Source: Choricystis sp. odSpoLacu1
Taxonomy: Eukaryota > Chlorophyta > Trebouxiophyceae
Assembly (NCBI GenBank): GCA_958009055.1
Contig: OY253659.1
Coordinates: forward strand, 666,123-730,122
DNA length: 64,000 bases
Direction: 5' to 3'
Below the pieces are notes generated by a model. That model did not search any database, had not been told where the DNA came from, and saw only the letters and a program-made list of their open reading frames with translations. The position numbers and the translations under genes are program-made. Of the stretch, positions 10,555 to 21,800 are shown in pieces (within the stretch, counting starts at the first letter, position 1; each line of letters starts with the position of its first letter).

Positions 10555-11762
10555 CTACGCCGCCACCCTTTGCGCAAGCGGGACGTCATCGTCCGACGAC
10601 GAGTCATCCAGCCCGCCATCCGCAAACGCGACGTCCCGCTTGCCCGTGGACACAGGCTCATGCTTGGGCTTGACCGTCGCCGACGGCGGCCGGGCGGGCG
10701 TGTGCTTTTTGGCGGCAACGCGCGCAAGGGGAACATCCGAATCGGAGACGTCAGACGACGACGACACCGCCCGCTTCTTCACCACAGGCGCCGCCGCCTT
10801 CTTCTTGGACGAGGGCGGCGGCTTCTTGGCCCGTTTGGCCAGGGGCACGTCCGAGTCGGAGGCCGAATCGTCGTCCCACGATGATTCGTCGTCGTCGGAC
10901 GATGCCTGCTTCTTCTTCTTGGACAGCGGCGCCGCCTTCTTGCCCACGCCGGCCGGCTTCTTGGCGCCCGACGACGCGGTCGGCCGCCGCTTGGCGGGGG
11001 AGGGGGCGCCCTTGCCGCGTGCGCCGCCGCGTGCGTTGGCGGCCGCCCACTTGGCCGCGGCCCCATCATCCAGCAGGCCGTGCAGGGCGCACCACTTGGT
11101 GGCCAGAGCAGAGTCCGGGATCTGGGCCAGCATGGACGTGTAGAACTTGCGCAGCGGGTCGGTCTGAGTGAGAGGGTGGGGGAGAGGGTGTGAGTGTTGA
11201 GCGCCACCCACCCCGATCCACACACACCCGCCACCCCCACACCCCCACATTCACCTCATCAGGCGTCTCTCTCGTCTGGCCCGCCTTGTCAAACACTTTC
11301 TTGAGGGCGGGCGCCTCGCGCGCAGTGGTGGGCGCGCCCTTTTTGGCGGGGGCGCCCTTCTTGGCGGGCGCGGCGCCGCGGCCCGAGAGCGACGTCTTCT
11401 TTGGGGCGGCGCGTGCCGAGGGCGGCGTCTTTTTGGGGGCGGGCTGAGGGGAGGGGGGTGAGGGAGGGGAGGGATCGATTTCAGGAGAACGCGCACGCGA
11501 TTTCCGACAGCTCTCACCGCCCTCCCTCTCCATCGCTTCCACGCGCACGCCGCACACACACGTCAGTGCACGCGGGCGCCGGTTGGGGGAGCCCAAACAC
11601 GCCCACACCACCACACCACCCTCTCACCTTCACACGCGTAGCGAGCGGCACGTCCGAGTCCGAGTCGGACGACGGCGGCGGCCGGGGCGCCGGCGCTGGC
11701 TTGGGCGGCGCAGCGGCGGCAGCCCGGGCGGCCAGCGGGACGTCGTCGTCGGAGGACGACAT
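10555..11762 (-). CDS. Lys/Ser/Asp-rich protein with five DVPLA repeats (probable nuclear protein)
   Basis: Three exons (11762-11628, 11443-11255, 11163-10555), all phase 0, give 310 residues. The introns are GTGAGA...CAG and GTGAAT...CAG. Five copies of an acidic motif of the form S-D-D/S-D-VPLA-x-R are present (DDDVPLAARA, SDSDVPLATRV, SDSDVPLAKRA, SDSDVPLARVA, DDDVPLAQRV), separated by Lys/Pro/Ala-rich linkers. A more ordered block in exon 3 begins TDPLRKFYTSMLAQIPDSA and ends in LHGLL; it looks helical and may be a conserved plant/algal module. Acidic Ser clusters suit CK2 phosphorylation, and Lys/Arg patches suit nuclear import. Function is unknown; a chromatin or RNA-associated role is inference. 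Confidence 0.65.
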
Positions 11763-12053
11763 TGGAGAAGAAAGCGGGTTTCGGAAAACGGTGTGTGGAG
11801 GGACCGCTGTAGTGTTCCTCCCTGTGTGCCCCCCCCTTGGGTGTGCGTGCGAGTGCACGCTTTTGGGTGGGCGGGTGGGAGAAGGGGAGGGGGCCAAAGA
11901 GAGGTGCGGGGGGAAACGCAGAGCCAATCGATCGGAAACGACGTTCGGCTGTGTTTCTGTTTCCTCTCTCGACCCCCCAAACCCCCGCGTGTGAAGAAGA
12001 AAAACCAGGGAGTGTTTGAGTCTCACAATGCTGACAAAAAATCAAAACAAAAT

Positions 12054-13738
12054 CTAGTCCTTCACCCTAGACGGCGACTCGGGCACAACACTCGCGGCAG
12101 GCGCCGCCACCAGCGCCCGCTTGCCCACGCTCGCCTCGACGCGCGTGGCCGCCGCCACCGCCTCCGCGCCCCAGTCAAACCTCGCCACAAACACCGCCAT
12201 GACGGCGGCTTGCAGGGCGGTGGTGGCTGCGAGGCCAATCCACAGGCCGGTGAGGCTGAGCCCCGCTTTGAAGGTGAGGGCTGCTGTGGCAGTAACTCCG
12301 ATGCACCAGTAGCACACTAGGTTGAGCAACGCGGCCGCCCCCTGCCGCCCCGCGCCCCGCACGACGCCGGTGAGGGCGCCGTTGTTGCCGTCTGAGACGA
12401 CGGTGGCGGCGATCAGGGGCATGACGTGGGCTGTCGCGGCGACGACCGCAGCATCAGATGTGAACACGCGCGGCCAGGCAGACCGGGCAGCCAACAGAGC
12501 AGCTGCCAGCAGCAGGGAGGCGGCTGCTGTGACCAGGGTGGCCACCGTCGCCGCCCGGGCGGCGGCGGAGGGGCGGTCTGCGCCCAGCTCTTGGCCGACG
12601 CGGGTGGCGACAGCGTTGGCGACGCCCAGAGGCAACGAGTAGCACAGGGTGATGGTCTGAAAGCCCGCGCCCGTCACAGGGACGGCGATATCGGCGTTGG
12701 GCAGCGCCCCCGCCATGAAGATGATGATTTCGAAGGTCCACCACTCGCCGACGACTTGCGCGGCGGACGGCAGGGCCACCGCTAAAAACGCGCGCCACCC
12801 GGCCAGCGCGGCGCGCGGGCGCCACCCGGGCCAGGCGGAGCGACCGGCGGGGGACGCGACGGCGCGTTCATGGTGGGCGGCGCCCAGGGTGAGGACGAGC
12901 GTGGCCGCGATCGCACCCGCCACATAGGCTGCTGCGGCGCCCGCGAGCCCCTGCGCACGTGGCACCGCCACCACAGCCACTGCAGCCGACACAGCGCCAT
13001 ACGCAATGGCGGCCACCGCAGGCACAGCCACACAGTTTTGGGCCACCAGGTAGCGGCGCACGCACTCGTTGACGCAGGACAGGACGAGGGCCGGGGCAGC
13101 AGCACGCACAAAGGCCACCGCCCCCGCCGCCAACTCTGGCGGCTGGTGGGCCAGCGCCAGCAACGCAGCAAGCGGTCCAAACCACAGGGCCAGGACGAGG
13201 GTGGCGGTGGCCGCCATCACAGCCAGCGACCTCTGCAGCAGCAGGCCCAACGCCGCGTGCTCGCCCGCGCCCGCGGCCTGCGCGCACAGCGTCTCCAGGC
13301 CGGAGGCGAGGCCGATGGCCAGGGAGAGACCGGTCACGTTGTAGAGGGAGGTCCCCAGGACGACGGCGGGCAGGTGGTGGGGGGCAAACTGTGGGAGAAC
13401 AGGGTCGGTGAGAGAGAGAGAGACGTCGCGCCGAGGAAGCCGCGTGCCGGTTTCTCGTGCCTCCCTCTCCTCTCTCTCTCTCTCCTTCTCACCTGCCCCA
13501 CCGTGCTCATCACCACCAGGGCCTGGCTCAAGTACAGCACGTTTTGCACGACTAGCGGCGCCGACAGGGAGGTCAGCAGGCGCAGCTCGTCCCGCATCGA
13601 CGGCGCGCCAGACGCGGTGCACACCGAGGGCTCGACGCTCAGCGACGACACGGCGGCCGGCAGAGATGATGTGTGTGACAGCAGGGGGCGTGCGTCGGAG
13701 GCGTCAGGGTGACGCACGCGGGCGGGGGAGGGCTGCAT
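12054..13738 (-). CDS. MATE-family multidrug/metabolite efflux transporter
   Basis: Exon 1 is 13738-13493 and exon 2 is 13388-12054, joined across a GTGAGA...CAG intron in phase 0, for 526 residues. The first 45 residues are a soluble Ser/Pro-rich leader. About twelve hydrophobic helices follow. MATE landmarks include LSAPLVVQNVLYLSQ in the first helix, a GLASGLETLCAQAAGAG block (the plant MATE GMASALETLCGQAYGA signature), and in the second half AVATRVGQELGA and LTGVVRGAGRQ. It exchanges cations for organic solutes at a membrane. The intron is packed with GA/CT repeats. Confidence 0.9.
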
Positions 13739-14024
13739 TGGAGCGTGTTGAAAATAGACGGCGGCCGGGAAAAGACAGAGGAGGGGGGCTCGCGAGGGAA
13801 GCTAAGTGCACACAGAGCAGAATTGTGCGATGAACAAACGGTGGAACTGGGGGGCGGGGGTGGGGGGTGGGACCGCGGGGAGGTGCGCGGTGGGTGCCCG
13901 CGCGAGGCAGCGCCGCTCTTGTGTCTTCGTGGTGTGTCTTGCGGCCGACACTCGCGCTCTGCCTTCTGTCTCCGCCCCACACACATCGTCATCAAACTAA
14001 CTCACATCATCATGTTTCAATCAA

Positions 14025-16041
14025 TCACTTCAAACCAGGCCACCCCTTGCCCAACCACCTTGCCCCACCCCCTCCACCCCCCTCCACAATGGCCGCCCGC
14101 GCGTCCCGAAACTCGGCGCCGCTCGCGCCCAGCAGCGCAGCGGCAGGGGGCAACAGGGCGAGGGCCAGGTTGGCGTCACCGCGGGCAGCTGCGGAGACTA
14201 GGGACAGCACCAGGCGTCGTCTGTGAGCGGCATCGACGGCGGCGTCGGTGGTCTGGGAGGCGGGAGGCGGCGGCCGCGTCGACCGCTCCCCAAACGGGGA
14301 CGACACGGGCGGGCGCGGCGTGGCGGCGTCGGCCGACGCGACGCTCGTCACGACGCGGGGCAGCAGGGGTGGGGTTGGTGTTGTGGCAGCAGCAGCTGCT
14401 GATGCAGCCGCCTCTGCCGCAGCACGTGCTGCGGCAACGTCTGCCTCTGCTTTCGCGCGTGCTCCAACCGCGGCATCCGCCGCCGCGTCGGCGTCCCGCT
14501 GGGCGCGGCTCGCCGCCACGCGCGCCACGGCGGCCGCATCCTCGGCCCGCTTGCGGGCTGCTTCAGCGACGGTGGCGCGGGTCAGGGCGGCTTGTTCGCG
14601 GGCGGTCGCGGCGGCCGCGTCTCGCTCCGCAGCGGCCGCGCGCGCGCGGTCGCGGCGCGCACTGCGTCCCGCGCTGCGGGCGGCCAGCGGGAGGGATGGG
14701 CAGCAGCCTCGCTCAGCCTGGCCGCCACGTCTGCCTCCACGCGGGCGGTTGCGTCTGCGGCGGCTGCGGTTGCGGCCGCTTCACGCGTTGCCGCCGCGTC
14801 TGCGTCGTCGCGCGCGGCCGCCGCTGCTCGTTGCACCGCGGCCAGCTCCCGCCCCGCAGCCAGGGCGGCTGCCAGGGCGTCATCGCGGGCGGCTTCAGCG
14901 GCCGCCACCGCGGCGCGCAGTGTGCCCGCGGCATCGGCTGCCGCGCGTGCTTCAGCAAGGGCCGCCTCGGCCGCCTGCGCGCGCGCGGCATCGTCCCCCG
15001 CGGTCGCGGCATCGGTGCGGAGCCGGGTGATGGCTTCTCTGTCTGCTGCGGCGGCCGACGCGGCTCGGTCGGCCGCCGCGGTGGCTGCTGCTGCATCCAA
15101 GCGCGCGCGCTCCGCCTCGGCCAACACGCCCTCTAGTCTGCGCTGCATCGCAGCCACGTCAGCCCCCGCTTTGGAGGCGGCAGTGGCTTCAGCAGCCGCG
15201 GCGCGCGCCTCGGCGGCCGCCGCGCGCGCGTCCGCGGCCGCCGCGAGACGCTCCGCGTCGGCGGCAGCAGACCGTGCAGCGCCCAGGTCGCTGGCGTGGC
15301 GGGCGGCGGCGGCGGCAGCGTCGGCGCGGGTGGTGTCCAGAGCGGACTGGAGGTCGAGCGTGGTGGTGGTGGTGGTGGTGGTGGCGTCCGCCGCTGCGTC
15401 TTCACCACCCCCTGCCTCCTCACCACCATCCACCGTCCGCCTCTCTGCGCGCTCCGCCCTTTCAGTCGCGGTCGCCGCCTCCCGCCTCACCCTCTCCAGC
15501 TCGGCCTGCAGGCTCAACAACAGAATTCCGTCGGCCGCGCCGCGCGACGCGCGTGCGGCCTGCGCGCGTGCGACCGCCGCGCGCGCGTCGGGCGGCAGCG
15601 GCACCGCGGCCGCCTCCACCGCCACCGTCAACGCGTCCAGGGCGCCGGACAGGGCGGCCACGTCGGCGGCGGCAGCCGACTCCAGGGCGGCGACGTCGCC
15701 CTTGTCGTACCAGACGAGGCGGCGGGCTGCTTCGACGGGCACACGAATCGTGTCGAGTGGAGGAGGTTCGGTTGGCGCAGAGGTGGTGGCCAGGCGGTCG
15801 CCCGCGGTCACTATGTTTTGGCGCAGTCTGTGCGGAGAAAGGAGAAAGGAGGGTGGAGGGTGGTTTGGCGAGCGAAATCACTGATGATCCATTCTCTCCC
15901 CCCCTCCCACGCACAGACAAACACCTCTCACACATACCTGGCCGCTCCGTCAGTGGCTGCCGACTGCAGTTTTCCCCAGCCCGCGCCCAGCCTGCCCAGC
16001 GCGGCCGCGCGCGCGGCCGCGCCGATGATTGGGTCGGCCAT
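14025..16041 (-). CDS. Long Ala-rich coiled-coil protein with GRAB/GRIP-like C-terminus (golgin candidate)
   Basis: Exon 1 (16041-15938) starts MADPIIGAAARAAALG, a short amphipathic leader. The intron is GTATGT...CAG, and exon 2 starts at 15827. The bulk is an extended Ala/Asp/Glu/Arg coiled coil with a poly-Thr run encoded at about 15359-15385. The last 60 residues (HRRRLVLSLVSAA, LLPPAAALLGASGAEFRDAR) resemble the Arf-binding GRAB/GRIP helices of GMAP-210 and plant golgin GC3. The frame breaks at the (GC)n run about 14640-14660; removing one GC unit gives about 634 residues. A role in Golgi tethering is inferred from overall architecture; any coiled-coil scaffold is possible. Confidence 0.5.
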
Positions 16042-16284
16042 TGATTGCGGGGGAGGGAAGGGGCCGCGTGTGGAGGGACGCACACTTGATGGCGTGGTGC
16101 CGCCGGGCGGCGCACAGCGGGCGGAGGGAAGCCCGCGTCGGCACTCCGCAGCGTGAGAAAGCGCGACCGATTTGTTTTTTTTTGTTTTGTTGTCTTCATC
16201 TTCACTCACCCGCTTTTTTCCCTTGGCCTCCCCCCTCTTTCTGTGTGCCCGGCGTGGTTGCCCAAGCACACCCTGCCAGTCACC
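16042..16284. promoter_or_regulatory. Bidirectional promoter region
   Basis: This short gap lies between the divergent starts of the coiled-coil gene and the TMEM45 gene. A T-rich block at 16169-16225 sits upstream of the plus-strand ATG. Confidence 0.4.
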
Positions 16285-16952
16285 ATGGACGCCACCCCCT
16301 TTAACCAGATCATGAAGGGCGCCGTCCCCATGGGCCAGAACCCGGACTGGGCAGCACTCAACGCGTCCGACGTGCCGCGCCCGAGCCACGGCGGCTGGCT
16401 GGGCCACATCGTGCCAGGCGTCGCCTTCATTGCGCTGGGCACGTGGTACGTGATAAACGGGGGGGAAGGCGACCTGTTTTTCGAAAACAAGACGACGCAG
16501 CGTCGACAAAATTGGTCTGTTCCCCTCCCCCGCTGCCCCGACACCCGCGCCCGTGCCACGCTCAGAGTGTGTGCGTGTGTGTGAGTGGACACGCTGCACA
16601 CACACACACACGCACACAGAGAGACACGGTCGAGCTGGGTCTGCGCCGCGCAGAGACCGAGAGGGACGCGCCTGCACAAAAACAGCCCCGTCACGCCCCG
16701 CGTTGCTCACCCACCCACCCACCCACCCTTCTCCCCTACTCCAAACACAGGTGGCTGCTCGGCGTCGCCCGCGCCCACGCGACTTCCTCCCCTCGGTCCC
16801 CCTACCGCGCCCGCGCGTGGCACCCGCTGCCCGGGCGGGCGAGCGCGCTCCCCCTGGAACCCATGCTCAAGCTGCTCGCCTGCTTCATCGGCGTCAACGG
16901 GGAGCTGTGGTTTGGGCACGAGAGCTGGCGGTAAGAGTGTTGTGTGTGTGTG

Positions 16953-16987
<35 letters not shown>

Positions 16988-16994
16988 GTGTGTG

Positions 16995-17039
<45 letters not shown>

Positions 17040-17076
17040 GTGTGTGTGCGTGTGTGTGTGTGTGTGCGTGTGTGTG

Positions 17077-17116
<40 letters not shown>

Positions 17117-17122
17117 TGTGTG

Positions 17123-17168
<46 letters not shown>

Positions 17169-17831
17169 CGTCCCTCTCACCCTGTTTTCCACCCACACAA
17201 CGCCCACAGCACCCTTTCCCGTCCCGACGGATATTTGTGGATCACCCACCTGGCTGAGTGGCAGCACACCGCCATGTACGGCGCGTTTGCCTTCTCAGCC
17301 CTGGTCGACTTGATCGCCCTCTACGCCCCCCCCGACACCCTGCCGTCTGGCGCCCCCCACGCCGCCCTGGCGGGCGCGTTTGCGCTGGAGGCGGGCCTGT
17401 TTGGGTTTCATTTGGAGGGGACCGCGTTTGACGTGCGCGCCCACGCACTGCTCGCGTGTCTCATCACCGCCTGTGCCCTCCTCACCACCGCGGAAGCCGC
17501 CTTCCCCACCACCCCCATCCTGGGCGTGGCTCGAGCCCACGCCACCATCATGCAGGGCATCTGGTTCACCGTGCTGGCGAGGGTGTTGTTTGAGGGGCGC
17601 CGCGCGTGGGACCCCCGCTACCACGGGGGCTACATGTTTCTGCCTGCCCTGCTGGCGTTTTGGGCCCTAGCCATTGGAGTGGCGGCGGTGCTGGTGTTTG
17701 CCCTGGTGACGGCGGCACAGCGGCGGGGGCGGGGGCGGGAGTATGGCGCGGTGGGTGGGGGCGACGACGACGGCGGGAGCAGGGGCGTCATCGGCGCGCG
17801 CAGCAAGACAGAGTTGGCGAGGCTGGCGTGA
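16285..17831 (+). CDS. TMEM45/DUF716-family integral membrane protein
   Basis: Exons 16285-16445, 16751-16930 and 17210-17831 join in phase 2 each time and give 320 residues. The family signature is present: HIVPGVAFIALGTWW near the start (the WW is rebuilt across intron 1), a Glu/His-rich helix ITHLAEWQHTAMYGAF, then EAGLFGFHLEG and IMQGIWFTVL, with about seven hydrophobic segments and a basic/acidic cytosolic tail. Family members are multi-pass membrane proteins of largely unknown function. Donors are GTACGT and GTAAGA, unlike the usual GTGAG here. Intron 2 is almost pure GT repeat and intron 1 carries a CA repeat. Confidence 0.85.
16931..17209 (+). repeat. (GT)n/(GTGC)n microsatellite filling an intron
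   Basis: After the donor GTAAGA, roughly 220 bases are GT dinucleotides with TTG interruptions and a (GTGC)n block around 17078-17116. Only the last 40 bases, with a CTCACC motif and a pyrimidine tract, look like a normal intron end. Long translations of this tract on either strand (poly Cys-Val or His-Thr) are artefacts. Confidence 0.95.
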
Positions 17832-17848
17832 GGTAGACAGGTGCGTGG

Positions 17849-18540
17849 ATGGCCCACAGCTCAGTCTGTTTTGTTTTGCGTGTGTGTGTAGTAGAGAGAG
17901 AGCAGCGGAGAGAGGATCGCGAGAGGGAAACGAGCGGTTCTCGAGCGAAAACGGAACGTTCTGGAAGCGCGGCCCGCGCGGTCGCGTTCCTGGAGGGTGT
18001 CTGCTCCGTCTACGACTTTGCCGGCACCTTTGTTGCGGGCCAGGAAGCCATCGTCTCGTTTGGGGGGCTGTTGAATGATGGCCACGCTGTCGATTCGGCC
18101 TGCGTCGAAGCCTCACTGACAGGGTGCGCGCTGCGCACGACCGCGTGTCGCCGCTTCACCGTGGGCTACCTGCCCTGAACCGTGTACAACTACTGCGCGT
18201 GTGATCAATCCTGCTGCCTGGACCACGCACGCGGGTCCAACCACGTGCCCAAGATGGCGGAGGAACACGCTGCGGCTTCCTCGCTTTCATGGCTGGTGGC
18301 CTTCCAGCCGCCTACGCCGCCATGGCGGCGCTGCCCAACAAGGAGGTCGACTTTGTGGCTGCGTTTGGGGCGGCCCGGGCGGACGGCAAAAAGCAGGCAG
18401 CGATCGAAAAAGCTGCAGCCGACGCAGTCGCGGCCGCGGCCGCAGACGCGAGAGCCGCCAAAGCCGCGCGTGGCGGCAGCTCTGGGCCCGTCACCCCACC
18501 TGCGGGGGGGGACGACGGCGTGCGGCGCAGTGGCAGTGAC
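17849..18540 (+). pseudogene. Degraded Cys-rich membrane-protein gene (tentative)
   Basis: An open frame from 17849 contains FLEGVCSVYDFAGTFVAGQ and a run of cysteines (SACVEASLTGCALRTTAC), then meets TGA at 18176-18178. The same frame goes on sensibly as TVYNYCACDQSCCLDHA. A few codons later the sense moves to another frame, where GFLAFMAGGLPAAYAAMAAL looks like a membrane helix followed by an Ala/Lys-rich helix. One stop and one frame change in about 400 bases, neither at a homopolymer, suggest decay rather than sequencing error. No family is recognised. It may alternatively be two small ORFs or a multi-exon gene that I cannot resolve. Confidence 0.35.
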
Positions 18541-18611
18541 GTGGCGATGGCGGCGGGGGCCAGGTTGGGCGAGGTTGCGCGAAGGAAAGGAGAGGAAAGA
18601 GAAGGGGGGGC

Positions 18612-18636
18612 GTGCTTTTTTCATGAAAAAAAGCAC
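18612..18636. other. Near-perfect A/T-core palindrome
   Basis: GTGC, six T, CATG, seven A, GCAC: an inverted repeat with one extra A. It lies 36 bases before the second hairpin. Confidence 0.6.
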
Positions 18637-18671
18637 ACACATGACACACGCTGTAGAGACCAACACAACAT

Positions 18672-18704
18672 GAGGCACAACGGCGTTGTGCCTCTTTTTT
18701 TTTT
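18672..18704 (+). terminator. Intrinsic-terminator-like hairpin followed by T10
   Basis: GAGGCACAAC (18672-18681) and GTTGTGCCTC (18685-18694) form a perfect 10-bp stem with a 3-nt GGC loop, directly followed by ten T. In bacteria or plastids this would be read as a rho-independent terminator. In a nuclear genome it may end a Pol III transcript or mark a mobile-element or ncRNA remnant. It lies upstream of the cullin gene on the same strand. Confidence 0.45.
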
Positions 18705-18878
18705 ACGCAGAGTGGGTGGGGGTGGGGGTCGACGCGGCGACGGCGTGAGTTTTCGTTTTCGCTCGCTCGCTCCACTGACTCTGTTTTTTCCCTTCTCACC
18801 TGTGTCTGTGCGCCGCCCGCCCCTCGCGCGCCCTGCACCCTCCCGCACCCCACACCCGCGGTCCCCCGGTCGCCCGTC

Positions 18879-21800
18879 GTGGCGCCCCGCAAGCGCAAAC
18901 CCGCTCCCGCTGCGCCAAAGCCGGCGGCCGCCCAGCCCAAGCGCGCGCGCGGCCGTGCCGCGCCGCCGCCCGACTCGCCCGACGACCCGCTCGCCCCCCC
19001 CGGCGGCGTGGGGGACCCGGCGCTGACGTCCCTGATGGAGCGCAAACCGATCGACCTGGATGCGGGGTGGGGGTACATGGAGGTGAGAGGAGAGAGGGAG
19101 GGGGGGAGGCAAAGCTGCAATTGCGGCGCGCTGGCGCCCGCTCGGGGGACGCGGCGGGGCCGCCGCCTGCCGTGGCGGAGGCATAAGGGTTTTACCCTGG
19201 TGCCGGTGGGGGTGAGGGTGGGCGGGGTGGGGGGGGCGGGGAGCGGGTGGCCGCTCTCTCCCCCCCCTCACCCAATCGCGGCGCCCACCCAGCGCGCGCA
19301 GACTGGGTGGCGCCTCCCTCCGCCTCGGCACCCGGCCTGCCCGCTGCCGGGCCTCAGGGTATATGCATGCCTCGCGCATGGGCACGGGCGGCGGCGCTGC
19401 TGTGCGTGTGGGGAGGCGGGGACACGCACCCATGGGGCCTGCCCCTCTCGGGCAATTCGTTGACCGCTCACCACCCTCCCTCCCTCCACCCACACCACAC
19501 CCACACCACCCCCACAGCGCGGCATCACCAAGCTCAAGCGCCTGCTGGAGGCTGCCGACGAAGCCCAGTTCACGGCGGAACACTACATGAACCTGTACAC
19601 CACCGTCTACAACATGTGCACTCAAAAGCCGCCCCACGACTACTCCGCCGAACTGTACGCGCGGTACGGGGAAGCGTTCTCCATCTACAACCGGGAGCAG
19701 GTGAGAGAGAGTGTGTGTGTGTGTGTGTGGTGGTGGGGTGGGTGGGCGTGTTTATTTTTGGTCTTCGACGCCGTCCCTCTTCTCCATATCCACCTCACAC
19801 TCACCCACACCCCTCCCTCCCACCCCCACGCCTACTCTCAGGTCCTGCCCTCCCTCCAAGGCCAGCACGGCGACTTCCTGCTGACCGAGATGTGGACGCG
19901 GTGGTCCAACACGCGTGTCATGCAGCGCTGGCTGGCGCGCTTCTTCAATTACCTGGACCGGTGAGTGTGTGTGTGTGTGCGTGGTGTGTGTGTGCTGAAT
20001 AAAGAGTGAAAACAGAGAGAGAACGGAGAGAGGCGACCTTTTCTCACGAACCCTCCTCCCCCCCCTCCACACAGCTACTACATCACCCGCCATTCCCTGC
20101 ACTCCCTGCCCGACGTCTCCCTGCTGCGCTTCAAGGATGAAGTCTACGTCCACGTCAACGGCGCCGCCCGGGACGCCATCCTGTCGGCGGTCGCGGCGGA
20201 GCGTGCGGGGGAACGGGTGGACCGCCCGTTGCTCAAAAACGTGCTGTCCATCTTCATTGAAGTGGGGATGGGGGGCATGGACGCGTACGTGGACGACTTT
20301 GAGGTGAGGAGGAGAAGGAGAGGGTTCGTGTGGGGGGGAGAGAGAGACGGAAAAAACGAGTCGGCCCACCCCTCCCCCACCCAACCCACACAGACCGCCC
20401 TCCTCGAAGCCACTTCCACCCACTACCGTCGCCAGGCCGCCTCCTGGATCGATGCCGACACGTGCCCCGAGTACATGGCGCGCGCGGAGGCCGCCCTGCA
20501 CGCGGAGGAGGCGCGCGTGGACGCGTACCTGCACGCCTCCACCCGCCCCCGCCTGCTGGCTGCGGCTGAGACGGTGCTGCTGGCTGAGCACGCGGACGCC
20601 CTGCTGTCGAAAGAAGGGTCGGGCGTGGCCGCCCTGCTGGCGGGCGGCAAGCGGGCCGACCTCGGCCGCATGTACCGCCTTTTCTCCCGCGTCACCGACG
20701 GCCTGGTCCCCGTCGCCGCCGCCTTCAAAGCCCACGTCGAGGGCGAAGGCCAAGCCCTGGTGGCGCGCGGCAACGAGGCGGCCGCGTCTCGCCGCGAGCG
20801 CGGGGCGGGGGGGGCGACCGCGACCGCGCTGGGCGGCGCTGCGGCCGCGGCCGCGGAGCGCTCGGCCGGCGCGGCCGCGGAGCAACAGTTCGTCCGCGAC
20901 GCAGTCGCTCTGCACGACAAGTACCTGGCCTACGTCGCCGACTGCTTCGCCGGGTCGTCCACCTTCCACAAAGCGCTCAAAGAAGCTTTCGAAGCTTTCT
21001 GCAACCGCACGGTCGGGGGGGCGCCCGTGTCCGAGTTGATGGCCAAATACGCTGATGCTCTGCTGAAACGCGGGGGCGCCGATAAGCTGACGGATGATGC
21101 CGCGGATGAGGCGCTGGACAAGGTGGTGCGGCTGCTGGCGTACATCTCCGAGAAGTGAGTTGAGAGGAAGGGAGGAGAGAAGAGAGAGAGTGAAAAAAGC
21201 TTGCCACTCCACCCTCATTCCCACACACTCACACCCCACCACTACTACCACAGGGACATGTTTGCCGAGTACTACCGCTCCAAGCTGGCCCGCCGCCTGA
21301 TCGGCACGTCGGGCGCCAACGACGACGTGGAACGCCGCGTCCTGGCCGCCCTCAAGCAGCAGTGCGGCTCCCAGTACACCACCAAGATGGAGGGCATGGT
21401 GACCGACATCGCGCTGGCTCGCGACAAGCAGGCTCAGTTCGACGAGTGGCGCGCGTCCCGCGGCGGCGGCGGCGGCGGCGCACGTGGCGGCCTGGACGTC
21501 GGCGTGACCGTGCTGACGACGGGGCACTGGCCCAACCTCAACAAGACGGACGTCGCCCTGCCCCCCGAGATGGCGGCCGCGGTGGAGGCGTACCACGAGT
21601 TTTACGAGGCGACAACCAAGGTGAGTTGAGAGAAGGAGAGGAGAGGGGAGAGGAGGAAAGAAAATAACTTTGTTTTGCCTTGCACACACCCCACCCACCC
21701 TCCCCCACCCACCCCTCTCCCCACACAGCACCGCAAACTGGCGTGGCACCTCCAGATGGGCACCGCCACCGTGCGCGCCACCTTTGCCGCCCGCCCCCTG

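Noticed and set aside
16553..17313. Poly Cys-Val and His-Thr proteins from the GT tract
   Set aside because: These are translations of a dinucleotide repeat inside an intron of the TMEM45 gene.
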